Of a stretch of 64,000 nt of DNA, positions 50,101-59,679 are shown in pieces; position 1 is the first letter of the stretch, and every line of letters begins with the position of its first letter. Under the pieces are notes generated by a model that worked only from the letters and a program-made list of their open reading frames with translations, was not told where the DNA came from and did no database searches. The DNA comes from Diphasiastrum complanatum (taxonomy: Eukaryota > Streptophyta > Lycopodiopsida > Lycopodiales > Lycopodiaceae): assembly GCA_029204225.1 (NCBI GenBank), contig CM055093.1:23667912-23731911 (forward strand). The letters run 5' to 3'. Made by a program: the position numbers and the translations under genes.

Positions 50101-52662
50101 CAAAAAATTCTTAACCGTCTTATCTGATATTCTAGAGATCCACTGATCTTCTAGCTGTCCTATAATCACTATAGGATATTATCTCTTGTTCCCTAATACT
50201 GGAGAATCCATTTAGTTTGGATGGCTGACATGCCTATCAGATGGATACAACAAATCCACACCTGATTCTGTGATTTAGACAGAAGAATTAACACGGTTCA
50301 ACCCTACATTCTGATCCTTACAGGTTAATGATAAGCTATGAATTCAGCTAAATGAATTCTATTCAAGAAATTAATAACTGCTATTAAGCAATTATTTACT
50401 GGGATTACTAAAATCCTAATTGCGAAATACATTTCCTGATCACACTTACTACCACTGATGGCCACTCTTCTTCCCTCCTTAGAATATTCAGTTTTCTGAA
50501 AATCTTTCAGCTAAGATATCAAGAAGACTTAATGACATAAGTAAATGTTTAAAATTAAATACTGTAGGAAAAAATCTGAAACAATTTCATTTCTATCTTA
50601 TACCTGGGCTGAATAACCGATATATCAAAAATCATCCACTAGTATGTGAAACAGTACTAGTCTGATCTTTTGAATATAATTCACCACAGGATTTTACTGG
50701 AAATGAAATCAGTTTTCTATTATTACGATTTTTCAATAAAATTGGACTGTTCTCCCTTTTCACTTACTGGCTTAAGAATTACTTTGTTAAAGACATCTGT
50801 AATTAATGGGAAATAAGATTTGGATTCGGGTACTTCTTTTCCTGTATTCACACAAAAATTGTGGAATAAAGAATTACCTCCAAATATTATCCATTTTATT
50901 CCAATAATTACTTTAACAAGTATTTCAAAAGCTTTTGGTCCGTTCAATCTTAAACATTAAAATGATCAAGAACACAAAACCAATTGATAAGTGTTCCACC
51001 GACTTGAAAAGGAGAAACCGGAAAAACATGATTTAACTCCATTTATTGGGAGTATCGATACTCTAGAGTTCAAATATCAACATTTGATACCTGGAAAAAT
51101 TTTGGAAAAAATTTAATAATTTGTCGTCAATTCTAAATCCGTAAACCCTAGTTCACCTATTCATTGTTAGGAAAACAAAATTATTCGTTCAATCCATTTT
51201 TCCGACCAAGTTCTGGAGAACTTCATTCTCAAGTGTTCCCACCGGTTAAGCCTTAGAGAAATCAGTAAATCTTTGTCAAGGTCAATTTAGGTAATTACCG
51301 ACAATTACCTTACGAACTGACTGCTGCTTGACTCAAGATTCCTAATATTCATGAAACCACTATGCAAAAATCCTTGCAATCTTGGGCTATTGGTATGTTA
51401 CCTCCTTACCACAACTGATAGCCATGCACTTTCAAACATTCACTATGCACCACCAACCTTACGAAGAATGCAATTATGCAACAAAACTCACAATGCACTG
51501 TCATTAACCCTCGTCAGTTACACTCCTCCATCACACCACAAAACACCAAAGTAGAGACAAGAGACACAAATTCGATTGCCATCAAGCTCCGTCCTCACCT
51601 ATACACCACTGGACAGACATTCTTGTAAAGTGGGAAACACCTGCGACCACCAATCTAGCTGAATTAACCGCATCCATGCATAGCACACGAAATCTGACTT
51701 TCTTTGATCCTAAATCCATGATAGATACACATCTATGGATAATCTGTAGGGCCAAAACTACTTCAGATCTGTGCTCTATTATCTCCGCAGGATCTAGATC
51801 CGCTCAACCATCAGGGTCAACGTTATCTCTAGTTCCCCAAATGGATGCTCGGTTTTCAAAACAGCAGGTCCAGTCTGTGTTTACCATAGATTTAAAACAG
51901 GGTTCCACACTCTTTAGTCCCTCAGCATGCATTGAAACTTGTTGGTAAACATAAGCTCAACAATAAGAAAGGCTTCGGGAAGAGATTTCAGGCGACATGT
52001 TTCAACTACTATGTTCACCACCCTACTTTCCAACAAGAAGCATGACTGCCATCATCATAGTTTTCTTTCATAGGGAATAGTTAACATCCGTGGCAGACCA
52101 TATGAACATTGTTATTATGCATGTTTTTTTTTCTGCTTATACAAGAGACTATACAAATTCGTAATATCCAAACAATGAATGTATTTTGCTTGCCTTACAT
52201 GAGGATTAATCATAAATCCCCAACATGCAACTGAAATTCAATTTCAAGACCATCAGTTCCTCTAGTTTATCCAAGAACAGACCGATTCCAACTCAGTTTC
52301 TTAATAAACATTTCAGAACAATCATGAATTTCAATTTCACACATCATTAAGATTTAATGGAATCTGTCCAAAGCTCCCAAGCAGAATTACACATGCAGAA
52401 CTTCTACATCCAATGAAATTTTTCTGAAGGCACCAGAAATATAAGAATGAATTCTATACTAATTTTTCAGCATCATTATCAAAAGTGAATGTGTAGAAGG
52501 GCATTCTACCACAAACTTTGAAAAGTTGAAAGATTTAGAATTCCAATTCTAAACTTCCCTTGAGAAATCAGCACTTCATTCGAGATTTGAATCCAAGTGC
52601 TTTCATCTTCTAACTTGATGTAGAACTTGCTTCCATCCTATCCAAGACCGCATCTTAGCCGA

Positions 52663-52675
52663 GCTCAGATACCAA
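52663..52675 (-). promoter_or_regulatory. Primer binding site of the LARD-like element
   Basis: The plus strand reads GAGCTCAGATACCAA, so the minus strand reads TTGGTATCTGAGC. This matches the tRNA-iMet PBS TGGTATCAGAGC with one change. It directly abuts the LTR remnant at 52676. Confidence 0.8.
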
Positions 52676-52764
52676 TGTACAGACCCAAAAGGATTGCCCC
52701 TAAGGTGAGGATAGGAAAAACACAATAGAAGAGACTATGGAGCCAAACCGCCCAACCAATCATT
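52676..52764 (-). repeat. Truncated 5' LTR of the LARD-like element
   Basis: Matches 46680-46767 with few differences, then stops at CCAACCAAT. From there the two copies are unrelated. The rest of this LTR has been lost or replaced. Confidence 0.8.
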
Positions 52765-53098
52765 GATTCGATTATAAGTCATTGGTTCTTCAATTAAAGT
52801 CATTCTAAAGAATGTGTGCATTGATTCAATTTTCAAAGTAGGAACGCTATTTATATGCTATTTAGAAGGAGATAGAGCAAGACTACATTCATAACTTATG
52901 CAGGTGAATGTGAAAGGAAAATTTTGCACAAATGCTAGTGGTATGATCATTGGTTTTGATAGATTAAAGACAATAACAAAATAGAAGAGATGATATCAAT
53001 TAGTTTTAGTAGATTAAAACAAATACCAGAATAGACAAGGTTATCATTTTACTTCTTCTTAGCTTGACAAACATAAAATATTAGATTTGTCATATACA

Positions 53099-53611
53099 AT
53101 GAGCAACAATATTAGCACAGAAGATTATGGACCAAGAGTCGACTATATAGATCCGGAATTTTATTCCATTTATCAGGTCAACTATGACATTTTTAACATT
53201 TTTAACGTCTTTTCATTTTTATTGAGTCAACACATTATATCGAACAAGCTTGAGAATGACTATGATGCTATGTTTTGGAAAGAATATTACAACAATGATC
53301 CAATTTTAAAAATGCAATATGAGCAAATCACATCATTTGATACATACATAAAACTTCTTAATAACAACGACAATAAATCGCCAATACAATGTGATAGCCG
53401 CTGTTTATTTTGGTTTTCAAAGTGCATGAATTACAAGTTAGTAGTATATCATTGCGACATTGATTCAAAAACAAGAATTCAACAAATTGTGACATGCGTC
53501 AATCCAATTGGAATAATGAAAAGAATCACTATACAAATGAATATTGTTGACAAAGTTGAATTATATCCTTGGAAAGAGCCAACAATCGTTATAGAAGCAC
53601 ATATCTCATAA
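53099..53611 (+). CDS. Hypothetical protein, 170 aa, unrecognised
   Basis: An intact ATG-started frame in a very AT-rich stretch, where stops should be frequent. It begins MSNNISTEDYGPRVDYIDPE, has a hydrophobic segment (IFNIFNVFSFLLSQHI), an Asn-rich part (KLLNNNDNKSPIQC) and an ordered C-terminal part (MNYKLVVYHCDIDSKTRIQQ, IVTCVNPIG, KVELYPWKEPTIVIEAHIS). The C-terminal alternation of strands and charged turns looks like a folded domain. YKLVVYHCDID loosely recalls the end of OTU-like cysteine peptidases, but no catalytic His could be assigned, so I do not name it. Codons are strongly A/T-ended. No intron is needed. It could be host, transposon-borne or an old viral insertion. Confidence 0.5.
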   Translation: MSNNISTEDYGPRVDYIDPEFYSIYQVNYDIFNIFNVFSFLLSQHIISNKLENDYDAMFWKEYYNNDPILKMQYEQITSFDTYIKLLNNNDNKSPIQCDSRCLFWFSKCMNYKLVVYHCDIDSKTRIQQIVTCVNPIGIMKRITIQMNIVDKVELYPWKEPTIVIEAHIS

Positions 53612-53860
53612 AACAACAAAAAACGAAAGTGATACATATAGACGAAAACAATGAAACAAAATCTAAACTCATAAATCATTTTACTATTTGCCCAAATGTC
53701 GATTGTTAACAAGTTAAAATAACTCCATCAAGAGTCACTAGTATCAAACAACAGCAACATTCATTACTTGAGAAAATACATAAGAACAAAAGAATATCAT
53801 CAAATATCAAACCAATCAAAAAACACAATAATGTATCTAGTCCCTCAAATGAGAGATCTC
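53612..53860. other. Short AT-rich spacer
   Basis: No gene seen. Confidence 0.4.
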
Positions 53861-54083
53861 TTATTTGTGAAAATGTGATCCTTGTGATACCAAGCATTCT
53901 TCTAAGTCATTGAGTTCGTGTGCTCTGTTCAATGGCTTGTTAGTGGAATAGTTCATTGGTGATGCATATTCAGATAGCATGTCTTTTGGTACATAAGATT
54001 TGCATATTTTATGTACATGAATGTCAGTTATTTTTTTGTCAAATCGCTCGTAAATTCCCAAGTTTTGTAGCAGTTGTTTCTGT
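53861..54083 (-). CDS. Possible terminal exon, unrecognised
   Basis: The minus strand has a CATGACAG acceptor followed by an open frame QLLQNLGIYERFDKKITDIH, then HKICKSYVPKDMLSEYASPM, ending ECLVSQGSHFHK and a stop. It has no ATG of its own, so it would be a last exon. Composition is protein-like. No family recognised. Confidence 0.28.
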
Positions 54084-54086
54084 CAT

Positions 54087-54499
54087 GTGCCAACCTTAGC
54101 ATTCAAACATCTAATCCATTCATGAACATCAAATTACTATGGAAATGCAAGAAATCAAGAATATAGATAAATGTAACAAACCTTCACCAAAATAGGCAAA
54201 ATAAGGTATCATTATTAATGATTGAAGATCATTCACAAGATAGGGCCTGTTGCTAGAGCATGATCAAAGCTCTCATGTGATCTCGTGCCAACCTCAGCAT
54301 TCAAACATCTAATCCATTCATGAACATCAAATTACAATGAAAATGCAAGAAATCAAGAAAGTACTCAAGAAATCAAGAAAGTAGATAAATGTAGCAAACC
54401 TTCACCAAAATAGGAAAAGTAAAGTACAATTGTTAATGATTGAAGATCATTCACAAGATAGGGCCTATTGCTAGAGCATGATCAAAGCTCTCATGTGAT
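54087..54499. repeat. 198-bp tandem duplication
   Basis: Copy 1 is 54087-54284 and copy 2 is 54285-54499. Both run from GTGCCAACCT(T/C)AGCATTC to GCTCTCATGTGAT, with very few substitutions. Copy 2 has an extra internal duplication of CAAGAAATCAAGAAAGTA near 54355-54390. The near-identity indicates a recent event. Confidence 0.93.
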
Positions 54500-54799
54500 T
54501 TTAGGCATATGAACCACTCTTTCCTTCAAGAAAGCTCTCAAAAGAGAAGCTCCAAGATCTCTTAGAAACCAAATCTCAAAAATGAACAATAGCCTCCAAA
54601 TTTAGCATGACCTTAGCTATCTATAGGGTCATTTGTGCCTCTACTATAAGTTGGAGACTTATTTGGCTAATTTGGGGCTTACAACCATTATTACAAGTCC
54701 GCTATTCACAAGTATAGTGAGGTCGTTCGAGCCTCTTTATTAACAAACCTAATGATTAACTTTAGTCTAATTTAGCTATATTTAGCTCTTCATTAGTAA

Positions 54800-55044
54800 G
54801 TTCATGGGCTAATTTCTGCTCAAAACATCTTGATCAATATCTGCTTTTGGCTTGGAAGTTTTCCCTTGGACTAGAGGGAACGTTGTTTCGTAGACATCAA
54901 CAATGGTACACCATTCATGATTAGTAGTTTCTGACATTTCTTGTAATTGTTGCCATGTTTGTTTCGTTTGTCCAGGACTATCTTGTATGGTAGTTAAAAG
55001 TATACCTAATATTTGATGAGAAACGAGTCAACGCTCTGATACCA
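54800..55044 (-). mobile_element. Start of a minus-strand LTR element: PBS plus short open frame
   Basis: The plus strand GCTCTGATACCACGG (55031-55045) gives the minus strand TGGTATCAGAGC, a perfect tRNA-iMet PBS. Downstream on the minus strand an open frame reads HQILGILLTTIQDSPGQTKQ, TWQQLQEMSETTNHEW and VDVYETTFPLVQGKTSKP, ending near 54800. It is not a gag I recognise. No further retroelement motif follows, so the element is truncated or deleted. Confidence 0.6.
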
Positions 55045-56138
55045 CGGATGGGAGTCGAGCGGTGCTCCATACGAATGATGAGAATCGTGAGAAGAAAAAT
55101 TCACGAAACATTCGCGACTCTCTTTCGAGATTCGGATGGAGCTCAGAAGCGTTCGCTGGGCATTGCCAGCTGAAACACTCCTACAATCCTCCAAAGGGTA
55201 GTCAGGTACTACTGATCTACGTTTATAAAATTAATATAGCATTCGACATCATTTTCACCGAGGTGCGGAATTCAAAAGGAACAAGAAAACTCAGACATAT
55301 TAAAATAACAAAATAAGCATCCGACATTCAGAATCAGACACAACCAGAAAATAATCTATATTGATTTTCTCTGATTTCTTCAGGGCACTGCATGCGAATC
55401 CACGCAGTGCATTGGCGTGAGAAAAACAATGTTCTCTCACAAGTATTAGTCTCGCTTTACTAGCGGACAATCGAATCTTATGATCCTAGACAAAATTGTC
55501 TTGTCGCATGCAGGCGGAGCTTTTGTTTGTATTCGTCTTGATTGCTTACTAGCATCAGACTTCTTCTTTTCTTTCTTGCTTCGTTATACACTATGTATCC
55601 TATTGATATATGTCAAGTATTATTCAGTAAGTACAGTCTCTCTATGCAAATCTAAGATTAGAGTGATTAACCATCTACAACTAACTAGAGAATCACAAGA
55701 GTGGCAATTTAGCCATGACCTAGGGAGTATCTGCTGACATCATGCCATCAGGTCAGATATCTGTACTTTTGGTACTTGCGTGATCTCTGGTGGTACTCCT
55801 TGGAGCGTGAGGACAGAACGAGTTTCATTTCCACGGTTGGTTTCGTTTATCTCGTTCGCCTTTCTCTCGTACAGGACCACAAGGGAATCTCGTTCGTGGA
55901 TCGTTCATGTTCGCGAACCGTTGGTCTTCGTCTTCGTTGACTTTTGTGTTTACAAAATTCTTCACAGAACGTGTCTTCAAATGTTGAAGTTCGCAAACAT
56001 GTTCGTCATCATCTTCGTTGACTTTCGTATTCGCGAAACTCTTCGTGTTTCGTGTCGAGGGGCTGTAAGCTAGCAAGGCTTTGTGTTCGGAAACACTTTG
56101 TTTCTTCAGCTCTCTCTCAAGGCATGGTAGCCTTATGA
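55045..56138 (-). repeat. Candidate LTR between a PBS and a polypurine tract
   Basis: The left edge is set by the PBS at 55031-55042. The right edge is set by GGCAAAGGAGCAGTCTCA on the minus strand (near 56155-56138) beside the copia RNase H end. Both flanks are on the minus strand, so one LTR could serve as the 5' LTR of the left element and the 3' LTR of the right one. It contains a repeated CTTCGTTGACTTT(C/T)GT phrase (55935 and 56015). No second LTR copy in the window confirms it. Confidence 0.45.
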
Positions 56139-56141
56139 TCA

Positions 56142-56925
56142 TGAGACTGCTCCTTTGCCTCTCAAAGAGTCCTTTGTCCAGAGCCTTTTGAAGATATCAG
56201 CAACCATATCTTTCAATCCAATGAAGGTGGTCTGCATCATCATCTTCTCAATTAGATCCCTGATCAAGTGATACTTGATCACAATGTGCTTCGTCCTGGA
56301 ATGGAACACGGGATCCTTCGTGAGGTGTATTACAGAGGTGTTGTCCATCTGCAAGAGCAGTGGCTGGTTCCTTGTTTCGCCCAATTCATCCAGGAACTGT
56401 CTTAGCCAAATTATCTCATTAGCCATCTTTGTTGCTGCCACGTATTCTGCTTCGCAGGACGACTGGGCTACAATGGTCTGCTTCTTACCAACCCAAAGAA
56501 CTACTGCTCTTGATGCGATGGTGCATCCTCCTAAGATGCTTTTACTGTCATCCCTGAGAGATGCCCAACTAGCATCGCTGTAGGAAAATATCTTGAGACC
56601 TGCACCACGACAATAACACAAGCCATAGTCCCTCGTTCATTGAAGATATTGCAAAATTCGTTTCACAATCTTCCAATGTATTGAGCTTGGATTCGTGCAG
56701 AATTGGCTCATCCTGAATACTACATAAGCATTATCGGGATGTGTGTTGTCTGCAAGGTACATTTGTGAACCTATCAGCCTTCTATAGGGAGTGAGCTGCA
56801 TCTGTTCTCCTTCTTCCTCAGTCTTTGGACAGTCGTCATTTGTTAGCACCGTATCTGCGAGCATTGGAGTGTTCGCTCCTTTGCAGTTCCTCTAGGATTT
56901 TTTGGGTGTATTCTAAAGCAAACCA
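56142..56925 (-). pseudogene. Copia reverse transcriptase end and RNase H
   Basis: The minus strand reads YTQKILEELQRSEHSNARRY near 56900. The 56864-56637 frame has QLTPYRRLIGSQMYLADNTH, PDNAYVVFRMSQF and HWKIVKRILQYLQ, the copia segment after RT. The 56621-56142 frame has FSYSDASWASLRDDSKSILG, QSSCEAEYVAATKMANEIIW and HSRTKHIVIKYHLIRDLIEK, the copia RNase H with its DAS-W, E and D residues. One frame break separates the two. The 5' part of pol is not in the window next to it. Confidence 0.87.
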
Positions 56926-57039
56926 TCACTTTGAAATACATGTTTACAGTATTGAAAAATACATACGATTGGACAAACCGACATGCGCTACCATCGTCAC
57001 CCAATCTTTTACTTTGTGCACGTGATTGAAACAACACCA

Positions 57040-58198
57040 TGCCTTTTCAAGGTCACTTTTTGGTTGCATGCACAAGATCAACACCAGAAGCTGGACCCGT
57101 TGTCGAAATTATGAACACGTGACATCTGTCTTTGATGTTGTGCAATTGACCAGAAAACAATGACCCATGAAAGTATTCATATGCACAATGTTCTTTCAGG
57201 TACAACAAGGCTGTAATGTCATGTGATAAATCCACAGGATGAAGCTCTTTCTGTGCCATAGTGATCCATTTTTTCAGCCTGCCAATGTAGTCAGAGCTTT
57301 AGTTAGTATTGAACAAGCATTCTTTATATGGTATATTTGTAACTAAAATAATTGAGAGTACCTCACCTTCAATTGTTTGTAGCTGGTTCCTTTATTAAAA
57401 GGAGTTCATCCAATTTCTCTAGAACGATGTGAGATGTCTATGGCGTTAGCGATAGCAAGTGGCTGGAGATCAATTCTTTTGCAATCTTTTTCTGAATTAC
57501 TTTTGTACGATCCAAAACATGTATGGTGTCTTTCCCAGAGACCATGGCCTCCATGTTATAATTGTCCAAAGAGCCCAACTCCAAAATCGTGATAATGGTA
57601 ACAACAATATATTGCCATTCTTATGTACCTCGTATCTGTCAGAATACAATGATACATTTTGGCTAGGCAATGTTTAAGAGAGCTTGGAGGAAAATCACAA
57701 TGTCCACAGTGCATACTACCAACTCTCTTTGGAACCAATCCAATTGGACATCTAGGCATCAACAACCCTTGAAACTGTGTTGTATTTCTTTTTCAAAAAG
57801 ACATGAAATAAGAGTAGTGGTTGTTCACACATTGAAAAGAACCCCCACATGATAACAACGCCAGGAAAGCCTTGCATTGTTGAGGTTGCATAACGTATCC
57901 AGTGATGACAATCATGAATCCTTTGCATGCCAGCCATTGGAAATATACTACTTGATGGAAGCTCAAACATCATGTCACCATTGTATACGTTTGGCATTTC
58001 TTCAACATGAACTGGTTCTCCACAACCCTCAACCAACTTTCCAAGTTTACTTGCTATAGGCAAGGCCCTGAATAGAACCATAACTGAAAATTTTTCAGTA
58101 TCCTTTTCAGCACTAGACAAGTTCTTTGCCCGCACATCATCCAATGTAGTGTCACTATTGCTTGAGCTTATCACGGTAAGATCCACATTTTGAGCCAT
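57040..58198 (-). CDS. Unrecognised Cys/His-rich gene or pseudogene, frame-broken
   Basis: The first part on the minus strand (ATG at 58198) reads MAQNVDLTVISSSNSDTTLD, then KFSVMVLFRALPIASKLGKL, MPNVYNGDMMFELPSSS and FPGVVIMWGFFSMCEQ. A slip in an A/T run near 57790 joins it to MPRCPIGLVPKRVGSMHCGH and CDFPPSSLKHCLAKMYHC, ending TDTRYIRMAIYCCYHYHDFG. A later block behind a TTGGCAG acceptor (57285-57053) reads LKKWITMAQKELHPVDLSHD, ITALLYLKEHCAYEYFHGSL and CHVFIISTTGPASGV. The paired Cys and His residues suggest a metal-binding domain. I do not know the family; a transposon-encoded protein is possible. Confidence 0.45.
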
Positions 58199-58210
58199 AA
58201 CACCTTTCAC

Positions 58211-58660
58211 TTCAGCAATTCATGAACAGTTGCAAGGTGAGGAGTATAGAGTGGAATTGCCAACAATAAACTCTTCATACCTCATTTAAGTTTACAACAC
58301 CAACTACATAATGCCTAATTTTTAAATGGTCGAGAGATGTGGAGATTTGTGTAGAGTGTGCATTGTATAGTGGCCTTCATGTGCGGGTGTGTATGTTGGG
58401 CAGAACAAAATTCAAGCCATGGATGGCCAACGAATAGATAGGACCAAATAATTCATAAGTAATTGCTTGATTGATTTATTGGGAGGACATTCAATTAATT
58501 CGAGCAATCCCCTCATCGTCCCCTAATTAACTAGTCGTCTTTCATTTTAATTAGCTAGCTTTCTCCCAACTAGTTGTCCCCACACAAGCGGTTAACTAGC
58601 CAATTAACTAGTCATCCCCCAATAAACTAGGCACCCAATTAACTCTAGCGGTTCTCTAAT
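58211..58660. other. Stretch with short TTAACTAGT-type repeats
   Basis: From 58490 to 58660 phrases such as AATTAACTAG, CTAGTCGTC and CCCCAACTAG recur without a fixed period. No gene seen. Confidence 0.5.
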
Positions 58661-58668
58661 TAGGGGCA

Positions 58669-59330
58669 GTGCCAAATGAGTGCTTTGGAGGTGAAATGAA
58701 TGGTAGTTTTACTTTCTATATAGTAATACTTTGGTTGTGTGGTTTGATTAATCTTTTGCCTGGTACATTTGCTAAAACGAAATATGTTTGCAGGTATGTT
58801 GCCCACCTGGTTAAATTACAAAAATTAGACAAGATGCCCTCATATTTCATGTTTTGGACTCAACGAGAAGACAATGATACTTGTATGTATAGTGACCTTT
58901 AACATTTCTCTAGGATAAATGGTCTAATTGAGTGGGAAACTGGGAACAATCCATGGTGGATTGATTTTTCAGAAAATTCATGTCCATATGATGAGTAAGA
59001 TACTTATAAGTCGCATTAAAGAGGCACTTTGGACCCCCCTGCAGTTGAAGTTGAGGTACATAATGTAGAGGTTGAGATGAGATCGGCGCTTGAGACAAGA
59101 TTGAATGATACCGATGTCTCGCTTCCCAACAATGTCCCTAGACAATGATTCACTAAGTTGGGTAATAAGGGCAAAGAGCATGCACGATCTAGTCTATTGG
59201 ATCCAGGTCCAAGTGACATCCACTCCGCAAAGCATGGTCGTGAACAATTTGAGTATATGCCTCCATTTCCCTACTCAGTTGCAAGTGGCAGCAAGGTTTG
59301 CTCGCTCTTTGTTTGAACTTTTGTTGTGTT
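58669..59330 (+). pseudogene. Decayed coding traces, unrecognised
   Basis: Frames with protein-like composition occur in order: YVAHLVKLQKLDKMPSYFMF (58794 on), NGLIEWETGNNPWWIDFSEN (near 58918), then PPAVEVEVHNVEVEMRSALE, TRLNDTDVSLPNNVPRQ, a stop, and LLDPGPSDIHSAKHGREQFE. Stops lie between them. They may be the remains of one transposon protein, but no family is recognised. Confidence 0.3.
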
Positions 59331-59679
59331 GTTTGCAATAAATTAACAATGTTAGATTTCGGGCATGAACATTTTGTATTGTATGCAAGATTAACTTGGA
59401 CATTCTAATGGCAAATATTTGTAGTGTATGGAGATGTACTTTGTGAATTTATGATTTTAGGACAATGATTCATTGTACTAATCAATCTACAAGAGGTATT
59501 GATTGCCAAATCAAAGGATTCATCAAGTTTTATTGACTAGATCTTGGATCAGAAACTCGAGTGTCCCCCAACAAAAAAGCCATATGCCAACAAAGGATTG
59601 GAAGAAAGTGTGTTATCGGGCATCCAATACATCTTCTTGACGACACTCAGGTCCTTCTTTTTTTTTGGATTTCCGTTTT

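Larger units (their letters stand above)
46680..52764 (-). mobile_element. LTR retrotransposon derivative without coding capacity (LARD-like)
   Basis: On the minus strand: 5' LTR remnant (52676-52764), PBS (52663-52675), an interior of about 5.5 kb, PPT (47160-47173) and 3' LTR (46680-47159). The first ~85 bases at the inner end of each LTR are nearly identical (AAAAGGATTGCCCCTAAG and the following 60 bases). The interior is AT-rich, and no frame in it resembles gag, protease, integrase or RT; its longest frames are under 100 codons. This is the pattern of large retrotransposon derivatives, which use proteins of other elements. A diverged interior copy lies at 22171-22400. Confidence 0.7.

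Noticed and set aside
46680-52764. Idea that the 5.5-kb interior hides a spliced host gene
   Set aside because: No series of exon-like blocks with consistent phase was found on either strand, and PBS and PPT explain the edges.
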